A program made the position numbers and the translations under genes. The notes under the pieces were generated by a model. It had not been told where the DNA came from and did not search any database. It worked only from the letters and a program-made list of their open reading frames with translations. 36,637 nt of DNA from Candidatus Cloacimonadota bacterium. Its GTDB lineage: Bacteria > Hydrothermota > E44-bin80. Below, in pieces: positions 6,611 to 14,760 of this stretch; the first letter of the stretch is position 1, and every line of letters begins with the position of its first letter. The DNA is taken from assembly GCA_004375965.1 (NCBI GenBank), contig SOIS01000054.1, positions 1-36,637 of the forward strand, written 5' to 3'.

Positions 6611-8314
6611 ATGATAACACAGGAAGCATATGAGGATTTCCTGGAGAAATTTTCTGATGGTGTAATAGCAATTGATAAAAATCTGAGGATTATTAGCTTT
6701 TCAAGGGGAGCGGAAAGGATAACCGGGCATAGGGCTAATGAGGTTACAGGACTTACCTGTAAGGAAGTTTTCAAGTCAACCATCTGTGAGAAGAGCTGTA
6801 TTGTTAAAATTGTATCGAAAACAGGTAAACCTGTATCAAACATTCGAGAAGATATAAAAAACGTCAACAATGAAACAATTCCTGTTTCTATAAATGCGTC
6901 ACCACTACTAAATATTCATGGAGAAGTAATTGGCGTTGTCATGAGTTTCAGAAATGTTCTTGAGGTCTACAAACTCACTGCTGATCTTTTCAAAGAATCT
7001 GTAAGGCTCCAATCTATTCTGAACTCTATTGCAGACGGTGTATTTACAGTAGACACCAATTGGCTTATAACAAGCTTCAACCCTTCTGCTGAAAAAATTA
7101 CAGGATATAAGAAAAAAGATGTTATTGGAAAACCCTGCAGTACTGTATTCGGAAGTGAAGTTTGCAGTAAGGATTGTCCACTCAGGAAAACTATTGAAAC
7201 AGGAAATACTATCACAAATTTTGAAATGGGTATTATCAATGAAAAGGGTGAAAAGATTCCTGTAAGCGTGAGTACAGCCTTACTGATAGACGAAAAAAAC
7301 GAGATTATTGGTGGCGTAGAAACATTCAGAGATCTCACAGTTTTGAAACAACTAACAAATGAGTTAAAAGGAAGATATAGTTTTGGTAACATTGTCGGGA
7401 AAAATCCCAGAATGCAGGAGTTATATAATTTGATTGAGACGGTTAGCAACACAAATTCAACAGTTCTTTTACTTGGTGAAACAGGAACAGGAAAGGATTT
7501 AGTCGCAAGAGCAATCCATTACAATTCACCAAGAAGGGATAAACCCTTTATTAAGGTTTCCTGTGCAGCATTACCTGAGTCACTACTTGAAAGTGAACTA
7601 TTCGGTCATAAAAAAGGCGCATTTACCGGTGCAATAAGGGATAAACCAGGAAGGTTTAAATTAGCAGACACTGGCACAATCTTCCTTGATGAGGTAGGTG
7701 AAATTCCTGTTTCAGTTCAGGTTAAACTATTGAGGGTGCTCGAGGAACAGGAGTTTGAACCCCTTGGCGATACAAAACCAACGAAAGTTGATGTGAGAAT
7801 TATTTCAGCAACCAACAGAGACTTAAAAGAGGCAATGAAGGAAGGAAAATTCAGAGAGGATCTCTTTTACCGATTGAATGTAGTTCCCATTTATATCCCC
7901 CCTTTAAGGGAAAGAAAGGACGATATACCACTTTTCGTTGAGCATTTTATCCAAAAATTCAACAAAGAGACAGGTAGGAATATCCTTTCTGTCTCAAGAA
8001 AGGCTATGGAAATACTGCTTGATAATACGTGGACTGGGAATGTAAGGCAGCTTGAGAATGTTATTGAGCATGCATTTGTTCACTGTGATGGGAAAACCAT
8101 CCAGGTTCAACATCTACCGGAAGAAATCAGGTCAAAGAAAGTGGAGGATAGATTTCTGGATACAGATAGACCTTTTGAAGAAATAGAAAGACTGGTCATA
8201 GTAAATGCATTGAAGAAAAACAATCACGATAGAGAGAAGACTGCCCATGTTCTCCATATTTCCAGAACCACGTTGTGGAGAAAGATGAAAAAATATGGGA
8301 TCAAGAAAATTTAA
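6611..8314 (+). CDS. Sigma-54-dependent activator with two Cys-motif PAS domains, 567 aa
   Basis: The layout is PAS (about 5-118), PAS (about 130-245), AAA+ (about 258-485) and a C-terminal Fis-type helix-turn-helix (EKTAHVLHISRTTLWRKM). The AAA+ part is complete: Walker A GETGTGKD (289-296), the sigma-54-contacting GAFTGA, Walker B IFLDEVGEIP and the FREDLFYRL arginine-finger region. Each PAS domain carries the same C-x8-C-x3-C pattern (C50/C59/C63 and C176/C185/C189), suggesting a redox or Fe-S signal. There is no receiver domain, so control is probably by direct sensing. It sits divergent to the metal-cluster operon and its -24/-12 promoter and is almost certainly its activator. Its stop overlaps that of the convergent gene by 4 bp. 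Confidence 0.95.
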   Translation: MITQEAYEDFLEKFSDGVIAIDKNLRIISFSRGAERITGHRANEVTGLTCKEVFKSTICEKSCIVKIVSKTGKPVSNIREDIKNVNNETIPVSINASPLLNIHGEVIGVVMSFRNVLEVYKLTADLFKESVRLQSILNSIADGVFTVDTNWLITSFNPSAEKITGYKKKDVIGKPCSTVFGSEVCSKDCPLRKTIETGNTITNFEMGIINEKGEKIPVSVSTALLIDEKNEIIGGVETFRDLTVLKQLTNELKGRYSFGNIVGKNPRMQELYNLIETVSNTNSTVLLLGETGTGKDLVARAIHYNSPRRDKPFIKVSCAALPESLLESELFGHKKGAFTGAIRDKPGRFKLADTGTIFLDEVGEIPVSVQVKLLRVLEEQEFEPLGDTKPTKVDVRIISATNRDLKEAMKEGKFREDLFYRLNVVPIYIPPLRERKDDIPLFVEHFIQKFNKETGRNILSVSRKAMEILLDNTWTGNVRQLENVIEHAFVHCDGKTIQVQHLPEEIRSKKVEDRFLDTDRPFEEIERLVIVNALKKNNHDREKTAHVLHISRTTLWRKMKKYGIKKI

Positions 8315-9432
8315 TCAAAGTATCCTTTTCCCACCATCCCACCATAAGAAAAAAGAAGATATCCTCTTGTCCCTGCTCCCTCGACCCTAATAATCTCCTG
8401 CACAAGATTTGTATAATCCTGAAGATATGCACCAAGTCCGACTGCAAGTTTATCTCCACCAATAAGTGCTGCAATGTTTCTCGTCTTTCTTTCAATCCAA
8501 TCTATATTTGTTGAATAGAGCATGGGAACCACAAAATCGACATAACCTAACCGAGCCCATGAAACCCAGTCCTGAAAGAGGTCATCTAAGGCATGTGTGT
8601 TGTCCCCAATAACAGCAACAGAAACTTGAATCCCTGGTTTTTTCCTTCTTATACTATTAGATATCTCCTTTATTGTGAGCGTGACCTGTTCACGACGCCA
8701 GTCATCCCACCTCTTTTGAAGGTCAAAAAAAGCTTCATCCCCGAACTCTTTCTTAATATCAGTATCAGTCACATCCTGGAGTTTTAAAGGGTCTATATAA
8801 TTTGCCCTCATAAATGTTACGCGTGCAGGAATATCGTACCCATAATTACTTCGTGGATAACGACAGTAATCCATATGTAAACCGTCTATATCATAATTCT
8901 TTACAATCTCATCAACAATTTTTTTCAGGTATTCTCTCACCTCTTCATTCCCTGGTTCTAGGAAATAGCCCTCAAGCCCCACAGCTTTTATCTCTTCAAT
9001 AGAATAGGTCTTAAGGTTTATCCCTCTATCATCACCAATGAACCATTCAGGATGTTTGTTCGCTATATGGCTCTGTGTCAAAGGAAATGGTGCATGGGAC
9101 CAGGCATAGTAGAGGTTTATCCAAGCATGAACTTTGTAACCATCCCTGTGAGCAAGTTTTACTATAAGATCAAGAGGGTCATAATTGAAAGGTGCTTCAA
9201 GGAGTTCTGTGGAGCGCGGTGCTATCTTAGATTTATACATTGCTTCACAACGTGCATACACCTGAACAAAAAGGGTATTGATATCATATTTTTTTATATC
9301 ATCCATTAACTTGAACACCTTGAGTGGAGCATCAACATCCCATCGGATAATCCAAATACCCTTCATCTCTTCTGAGTGGAGGTTAATAAAAAATAGTAAA
9401 GAAAAAAACAAAAGAGAACTTTTTCTAAACAT
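8311..9432 (-). CDS. Secreted GHL10-family (DUF187-like) glycosidase-like protein, about 373 aa
   Basis: A signal peptide (about residues 1-20, SSLLFFSLLFFINLHS) is followed by a TIM-barrel of the glycosyl-hydrolase-like 10 family: EMKGIWIIRWD, NTLFVQVYARCEAMYKS, GYKVHAWINLYY and the DIDGLHMDYCRYP segment, which are typical landmarks. These proteins act outside the cytoplasm on glycans; the substrate is not known. The ATG at 9432 lies inside the end of the archease gene (overlap 9425-9432), so the pair is coupled. The in-frame TTG at 9435 is a less likely start. Its stop overlaps the stop of the convergent sigma-54 activator, leaving no room for a terminator. Confidence 0.87.
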   Translation of the reverse strand: MFRKSSLLFFSLLFFINLHSEEMKGIWIIRWDVDAPLKVFKLMDDIKKYDINTLFVQVYARCEAMYKSKIAPRSTELLEAPFNYDPLDLIVKLAHRDGYKVHAWINLYYAWSHAPFPLTQSHIANKHPEWFIGDDRGINLKTYSIEEIKAVGLEGYFLEPGNEEVREYLKKIVDEIVKNYDIDGLHMDYCRYPRSNYGYDIPARVTFMRANYIDPLKLQDVTDTDIKKEFGDEAFFDLQKRWDDWRREQVTLTIKEISNSIRRKKPGIQVSVAVIGDNTHALDDLFQDWVSWARLGYVDFVVPMLYSTNIDWIERKTRNIAALIGGDKLAVGLGAYLQDYTNLVQEIIRVEGAGTRGYLLFSYGGMVGKGYFD

Positions 9433-9910
9433 CAAAAATAAGTCTTGTAAACCAGATTTGGTCTCTTCGGATGATTTTCAACTGATGATATGTAAGGGCT
9501 TTAACCTCTCCTTTCATCTCCTCTTTTTTTAAGCGTATCCCCTCGAGTTTTACATCAAGGGAGTTTTCATTTATCCTGGGTATATAAATCTTCAGAGGAA
9601 AAAATCTCTCATTTGTTATAAACCAAAGAATTTCAGATAGATAGGAATGGAGTAGTTCTTCTGGTGAATCCTCTTTTAAATGCAGCTGCTTCGAAATCTT
9701 TTTATTCCTGGAAACTGGCTCTGAGATTATTGATAACATTCCTTTTGCAGCATTGATAAATAATTCCTTGAGTGTTTCTCCCTCGACTTCCATTCCAACA
9801 TCTGAAGGATGATCTATAAATTTATAACCTTTTTTGCTGTGTTGCGGTTTTGCAGTGCTGCAGTTCTGCTGTTTTGACTTTTTATTTAATTTGCGTTTAT
9901 CTGTGTTCAT
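9425..9910 (-). CDS. Archease-family protein with a repeat-derived N-terminus, 161 aa
   Basis: Residues 29-161 match archease: YKFIDHPSDVGMEVEG at the start of the fold and the terminal VKALTYHQLKI ... RLIFDV, which carries the metal-binding end. Archease helps the RNA ligase RtcB through GTP-dependent activation; no rtcB is in this window. The first 28 residues (MNTDKRKLNKKSKQQ...) do not belong to the family and are encoded by what looks like intergenic repeat DNA. No ATG, GTG or TTG occurs in frame between 9910 and the fold, and no ribosome-binding site is visible before 9910. Either the extension is real or the true start uses an unusual codon. Confidence 0.87.
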   Translation of the reverse strand: MNTDKRKLNKKSKQQNCSTAKPQHSKKGYKFIDHPSDVGMEVEGETLKELFINAAKGMLSIISEPVSRNKKISKQLHLKEDSPEELLHSYLSEILWFITNERFFPLKIYIPRINENSLDVKLEGIRLKKEEMKGEVKALTYHQLKIIRRDQIWFTRLIFDV

Positions 9911-9996
9911 CTGAGTCTACAATTTTTTCTCTGTGGTTCCCTATTAGACTGCGAATAACTAACCGGTGAATCTGCGTTCTCTGCGGTTAACTTCTC
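9911..9996. repeat. Intergenic repeat-like words between PorX and archease
   Basis: The minus strand reads aaccgcagagaacgcagatt and then accacagagaaaaaattgtag before the archease ATG. Such 'gcagagaacgcagat' and 'accacagagaa' words recur as intergenic filler in many draft genomes of candidate phyla. Similar words appear near 15838 (accacagatcatcac) and 18180 (gcaggaaacgcagtagac). Confidence 0.45.
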
Positions 9997-11553
9997 TTAT
10001 TTTTTATGAGGAGAAAGTATAGCAACGGGCAATATAATTTCCTCAAGTGATATTCCGCCATGTTGGAATGTGCCTTTATACCTCTTTTCATATTGATGAA
10101 TATGTGTGGGATAGACAAAGAAATAATTCTCTTTAGCAATTGCATATTTCTTATGAACATTTTCCGAAGGTAATTTATATTTTAGTGGTTCTTTTATGAA
10201 AAGCGCATCTTTCATATTACACCGGATGGTAGTTCCATGTTTATACCTGAGATTTACAGAAACATCTTTCCCTGCCTCTATTGGTGTTCCGTTTTCAACC
10301 ATTATAGAGCCATGGTCTGATGTTATAACAATAGTAATATCATAACCCACCATTATTCTCATTGCTTCAAATAAAAATGACTTTAAGAACCATGCTACAG
10401 TTAGTGCTCTTAAGCCATCATAATCGTACATCATTTCCTTAAGCACATCTAACTCGGACCTCGTATGGAGTAATATATCTATAAAATTTACAACGATAAC
10501 AGCAAATGGAATTTTGTACCAGCTTTTAGTTATCGAAGGTAATCGAGCTGATTCGCTTAAATTGAGTATTTTAAAGAATTGAGGTGGTCGTGCAAGTCTA
10601 ATTCCTTCCCTTTTTAGAAGTTCTATTAAAAGCTCCTTTTCATATCGGTTCTGACTGCCTTCACTCCATTGTCCCCAATATTCAGGATAAAACCGTGCCA
10701 TATCAGAAGGAAATAATCCACTGAAAATGGCATTCCTTGAGTACGGTGTAGCAGTGGGAAGTATAGAAAAATAGTGATGGTTTTCAATCCTATAATAACT
10801 TTGGATAAGTTTCTCAAGAGCATTCCACTGGTCAAGTCTCATACAGTCAAGAAGGATAAACACAACCTTCTTCCCCTTTTTGAGAAGTGGAAAGACATAT
10901 TTTTTCATTATATCAATAGAGAGAGTTGGCCTTTCATCTTCTTCATTTGATACCCATTTTATATAGTTATTTTCGATATACTTGCAAAACTGGACATTAA
11001 AGGATTTTCTTGTGTCAAGGTGTGTTTTCTTTATATTCTTATCGTTCAAATCCTGAAAGATGTTGTCCCATTTACTCAATTTCCTGTGTATCTCAATCCA
11101 TTCATTCCAGTTGATTCCAATCAATCTATCCTTGCTCAGTTCCTGCATCGCCTTCGTATATTCCTCCGCCAGTTTGACAGAAATAATGCTCTGTCTGTCA
11201 ACCACCCTTTTCACAGTCGCGAGAAGTTGTTTCGGATTTATTGGTTTTATAAGAAAATCATCCATCCGGTATCCAAAAGCCTCATCTACAAGTGCAATAT
11301 CTTCACTTTTTGTCACCATTATAACAGGAAGATAGGGTGAGTGTAATCTAATCCCCTTAAATGTTTCCATCCCATCAATACCAGGCATCTGTTCATCTAA
11401 CAAGACAAGATCAAAGTCTTCCCGCTCAATCATAGCAAGTGCGTCATGACCGCTCATAGCCTCTTTTACATCATATCCATAGTTTTCAAGAATAGTTACC
11501 TGGGAGAGAAGACTTGCTATTTCGTCATCTACCCATAAAATCTTCTTTTTCAA
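9997..11553 (-). CDS. porX: PorX-like response regulator: receiver plus PglZ-type phosphatase domain, 518 aa
   Basis: Residues 1-120 form a receiver domain (KILWVDDE; phospho-acceptor D53 in LVLLDEQMPG; K103 in FLIKP). A helical linker (about 121-215) and an alkaline-phosphatase-superfamily PglZ domain (about 216-518) follow. The PglZ metal and nucleophile motifs are visible: LLDCMRLDQW (D236), ILPTATPYSRN (265-274), ITSDHG and the late QHGG. This matches PorX of Bacteroidota, which controls type IX secretion genes and hydrolyses oligonucleotides. The start codon is TTG at 11553 with gggggaaaa before it. It lies 17 nt downstream of the kinase gene, so they form a cognate pair. Confidence in the architecture is high; the regulatory target here is inferred. 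Confidence 0.9.
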   Translation of the reverse strand: MKKKILWVDDEIASLLSQVTILENYGYDVKEAMSGHDALAMIEREDFDLVLLDEQMPGIDGMETFKGIRLHSPYLPVIMVTKSEDIALVDEAFGYRMDDFLIKPINPKQLLATVKRVVDRQSIISVKLAEEYTKAMQELSKDRLIGINWNEWIEIHRKLSKWDNIFQDLNDKNIKKTHLDTRKSFNVQFCKYIENNYIKWVSNEEDERPTLSIDIMKKYVFPLLKKGKKVVFILLDCMRLDQWNALEKLIQSYYRIENHHYFSILPTATPYSRNAIFSGLFPSDMARFYPEYWGQWSEGSQNRYEKELLIELLKREGIRLARPPQFFKILNLSESARLPSITKSWYKIPFAVIVVNFIDILLHTRSELDVLKEMMYDYDGLRALTVAWFLKSFLFEAMRIMVGYDITIVITSDHGSIMVENGTPIEAGKDVSVNLRYKHGTTIRCNMKDALFIKEPLKYKLPSENVHKKYAIAKENYFFVYPTHIHQYEKRYKGTFQHGGISLEEIILPVAILSPHKK

Positions 11554-11570
11554 TTTTCCCCCATCTGTTG

Positions 11571-12836
11571 TTAAGTTTTCTTATTCTTTCTATTTATAGC
11601 AGGAAGGTAAATAAGAAAGGTAGAACCACTCCCAAATTGTGTGCTCTCAAGCAGAATCCTCCCATTGTGATACTCCTCAACAATCCTTTTCGTAATTGCT
11701 AAACCAAGACCCCAGCCAAATTTTTTGGAGGTGTATCCTGCTTCAAATATCCTTCTTACTTCATCCTTCGGGATTCCTCTTCCATTATCCTTCAACCTTA
11801 TTTCAACATATTTTGCACTGGAAGAATCTCTGGTACTTATCTCAATCAAACCCTTCTTCTTGTCCATTGCATCAATTGCATTTTTAACAAGGTTTTCAAT
11901 AACCCAGGAGAGTAAATCGAAATCAAAAAGAACCCTTTTTCGAGCATCATAATTCTCTTTTATTACAATTCTGTTATCAATTGTTGGTAATTTTCTTTTT
12001 AGATAGTCTACAGAATCCTTAACTACACTGTTTACATCCCCTTCTTTCAATTTTGGTAGCTGACCGATGCTGCTAAACCTGTTCGTCACCTTATGTAATC
12101 GTGCCACATCCTTTTCCAACCCCTCTATTATCTCCTTTGGATTATCTTTTTTTAATATTTCAGTCCATCCCATAAGTGAACTGAGTGGTGTTCCAAGCTG
12201 ATGTGCAGTCTCCTTTGCAAGACCGACCCATATGTGTTCCTCATCACTCCTTCTTGCTATACTGAATCCAAGGAAACCAACTATAATAAATACTATTATT
12301 ACTCCCGATATGATGACAGGAAACCACTCCAGCTGCTTTACAAGAGAAGTTTCACCATAATGAACAGTTCCAAGTTTTATCTTACCTCCATAAAGCATAG
12401 GAATAGGTTCATTTTCTTTATCGAGTCTTCTTGTTATTTCAATCAATCTTTTCACAGGACCTTCTGGAGGATTCTGTGGGTCAACATTCTCAAGCATCTC
12501 GTTTGACACAGATAACAAGTCTATATCAACATTTCGCCAGGCTCTCGGGATACCTCTTTCATCTGTGATAACAACCGGAAAATCAATGTTTTTGATAACC
12601 TCCCTGAATATTATTTCCATTTCTGGGTTGGGTTCTGGGGCAACCCCATATGCAGTTGTTTCGGTTTTCAAGAACTCTGCGAAGATCTTTGAAGTGATTT
12701 TTGTTGAATCCCTTACCTCTCTTACGAGAGTTTGAAAATAAAGAAATATACCGAGGATGATTGCTATGAATCCTAAGAAAAGGTAGCCTACGAGTGTTCC
12801 CGGTAGATGTAAGCTTCTTCTCCGTATATTAAACAT
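11571..12836 (-). CDS. PorY-like membrane histidine kinase, 421 aa
   Basis: A first membrane helix (about residues 14-36) and a second one (about 190-210) enclose an extracytoplasmic domain of about 150 residues. No HAMP motif is obvious. The kinase core has the H-box AHQLGTPLSSL (about 225-235), N-box NLVKNAIDAM, and glycine boxes LKDNGRGIP and GWGLGLAI. The HQLGTPLSSL form of the H-box is the type found with PorX partners. It is followed after 17 nt by the PorX-like regulator. The ligand of the periplasmic domain is unknown. The 97-nt gap to the exporter upstream holds no convincing gene. Confidence 0.9.
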   Translation of the reverse strand: MFNIRRRSLHLPGTLVGYLFLGFIAIILGIFLYFQTLVREVRDSTKITSKIFAEFLKTETTAYGVAPEPNPEMEIIFREVIKNIDFPVVITDERGIPRAWRNVDIDLLSVSNEMLENVDPQNPPEGPVKRLIEITRRLDKENEPIPMLYGGKIKLGTVHYGETSLVKQLEWFPVIISGVIIVFIIVGFLGFSIARRSDEEHIWVGLAKETAHQLGTPLSSLMGWTEILKKDNPKEIIEGLEKDVARLHKVTNRFSSIGQLPKLKEGDVNSVVKDSVDYLKRKLPTIDNRIVIKENYDARKRVLFDFDLLSWVIENLVKNAIDAMDKKKGLIEISTRDSSSAKYVEIRLKDNGRGIPKDEVRRIFEAGYTSKKFGWGLGLAITKRIVEEYHNGRILLESTQFGSGSTFLIYLPAINRKNKKT

Positions 12837-12933
12837 TTATCCTATCCTTTTCTCCTAATTTCTCCTGTAAAGAATCTTGTAAACTTGTCAAGAAGTGCTC
12901 CTACTTTTTTATCGTCTTTGGGGTAGGAAAATA

Positions 12934-14760
12934 TCAGTATCTATCAGAAACTGTAACACTTTCAGCCTCTTTTAATACATGTTTGTATAATTTTCTGTAT
13001 ATTCCGTCTTTCTGAAGAAGTTCTCCGTGTTTTCCATAGTCTACTATTGTTCCTTTCTCGACCACATATATAAGGTCTGCATCCTTTATGGTAGACAGTC
13101 TATGTGCTATTACAATCGTTGTCCGTCCCTCCATTAATTTATGTATTGCTTCCTGAACCTGTAATTGTGATTCAGCATCAAGCGCAGAAGTCGCTTCATC
13201 CAGAACTAAAATTGGTGGGTCCTTCAGGAGTGCTCTTGCGATTGCGATACGCTGTCTTTCTCCACCGGAAAGGGATGCTCCTCTCTCTCCAATTATTGTA
13301 TTATAACCATTAGGAAGTTTTTCTATAAAGTAGTGAGCATTTGCTGCCTTTGATACCTTTATAACCTGTTTACGGGAAATCTTAGATCTTCCATAAGCAA
13401 CATTATTAAAGATTGTATCATTGAATAGTATTGTTTCCTGTGTAACGAGACCTATTGCTTCCCTCAAACTTTTCAGAGAAAATTTTCTTATATCAACACC
13501 ATCAATCTCAATAGCACCTGATGTCGGGTCATAAAACCTGGGGATAAGATTGATTATTGTTGACTTACCAGCTCCTGATGGCCCCGCAATCGCTACTATC
13601 TGACCAGCCTTCACCTCGAGATTTATATCATTAAGAACAGGGATTTCAGAATCATACGAAAATGAAATATTTCGAAATCTTATATGTTTTGTAAAATCGG
13701 GAAGTGTTATGGAATCCGGGTATTCTTTCACCTTTTCTTCTGTGTCGAGTATCTCGAATATCCTTTTAGCAGCTCCCAATCCTCTCTGGATCTTACTATT
13801 TGCTTCACCAATCCTTTTAATAGGCTGCATAAGGGAAAGAGATGCAGCGAGAAAAACAAAGAATCTATCAGGGGAAAGAGTCTGACTTACAAGAATGAGG
13901 TGCCCTCCATAGAGCAGAATTACACTTGCAGCTATTGCTCCCAAGAATTCTGTTAAAGGAGCAATAGAGAGTCTTAGGGTTTCGAATCTGATAACAGTTT
14001 TGAGATAATTAACTGTATTTCTGAAAAATTTTCTAAGTTCAAAACCCTCCATTGCAAATGCTTTAACAATTCGAATACCAGAAACCGTTTCTGTAAATGT
14101 AGACATCATTTCACCCATTTTTTCCTGTATTCTTGTTCCTCTTTTTCTTAGTCTCTTTCCAACCCTTGCAATCAGAAAGATAGAGAGCGGTACAATAAGA
14201 ATGGAAAGGACTGAGAGCTGCCAGCTTGCCCAAATTACTATAATAATATATATAATAGCAAGGGTGCTCTCCCTTACAATCTCTATAAATCCCTTTGAAA
14301 CGGATTCCCTGACGATTTCAATATCGTTGGTTACTATCGAAGAAAGATTGCCAGTGCTACTCTTAGTAAAAAATCCCAGTGAAAGAGTGTGAATATGTCT
14401 GTAAAAATGATTTCTTATATCCTTTATAACCCCCTGTTCAACACGGCAATTGAAGTAGTTATGAAAGTATTGAAAGAACCCTTTTAGGAAGAAGATCAAG
14501 ATGATAACAAGAGAAAGCCTTTTCAATGCAACAAGTGGAGATGACTCAAACATCCATCTATCAATATTATTAAGAATCCTTATATTACTTTCACCAAGAA
14601 TAGAAAGTGCGTTCCCATCTCTATTGAATATTGCAATTACAAACGGTGATATCATCCCGAGGGAGAACCCGTTAATAAGCGCGAAAATTATCATAGTGAT
14701 AAAGGATAGTGTAAAGAAAGTTTTATAAGGTTTAATATAAGAAAAGAGTCTAAGGTACAT
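12934..14760 (-). CDS. MsbA-like ABC exporter (fused permease and ATPase), 608 aa
   Basis: The N-terminal half has six predicted membrane helices (about residues 15-330). The ATPase half has Walker A GPSGAGKST, Q-loop LVTQET, signature LSGGERQRIAIARAL, Walker B ILVLDEATSALD and the switch histidine IAHRLST. This is the lipid A/multidrug exporter class, which acts as a homodimer in the inner membrane. Its start overlaps the stop of the upstream GT9-like gene in a TAATG, which favours a lipid A or glycolipid flipping role over drug export. That preference is inferred from context. Confidence 0.94.
   Translation of the reverse strand: MYLRLFSYIKPYKTFFTLSFITMIIFALINGFSLGMISPFVIAIFNRDGNALSILGESNIRILNNIDRWMFESSPLVALKRLSLVIILIFFLKGFFQYFHNYFNCRVEQGVIKDIRNHFYRHIHTLSLGFFTKSSTGNLSSIVTNDIEIVRESVSKGFIEIVRESTLAIIYIIIVIWASWQLSVLSILIVPLSIFLIARVGKRLRKRGTRIQEKMGEMMSTFTETVSGIRIVKAFAMEGFELRKFFRNTVNYLKTVIRFETLRLSIAPLTEFLGAIAASVILLYGGHLILVSQTLSPDRFFVFLAASLSLMQPIKRIGEANSKIQRGLGAAKRIFEILDTEEKVKEYPDSITLPDFTKHIRFRNISFSYDSEIPVLNDINLEVKAGQIVAIAGPSGAGKSTIINLIPRFYDPTSGAIEIDGVDIRKFSLKSLREAIGLVTQETILFNDTIFNNVAYGRSKISRKQVIKVSKAANAHYFIEKLPNGYNTIIGERGASLSGGERQRIAIARALLKDPPILVLDEATSALDAESQLQVQEAIHKLMEGRTTIVIAHRLSTIKDADLIYVVEKGTIVDYGKHGELLQKDGIYRKLYKHVLKEAESVTVSDRY

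Noticed and set aside
12837-12933. Short frame (about 30 codons) between the exporter and the PorY-like kinase
   Set aside because: No ATG, GTG or TTG start with a ribosome site was found for it, and it is too short to judge.
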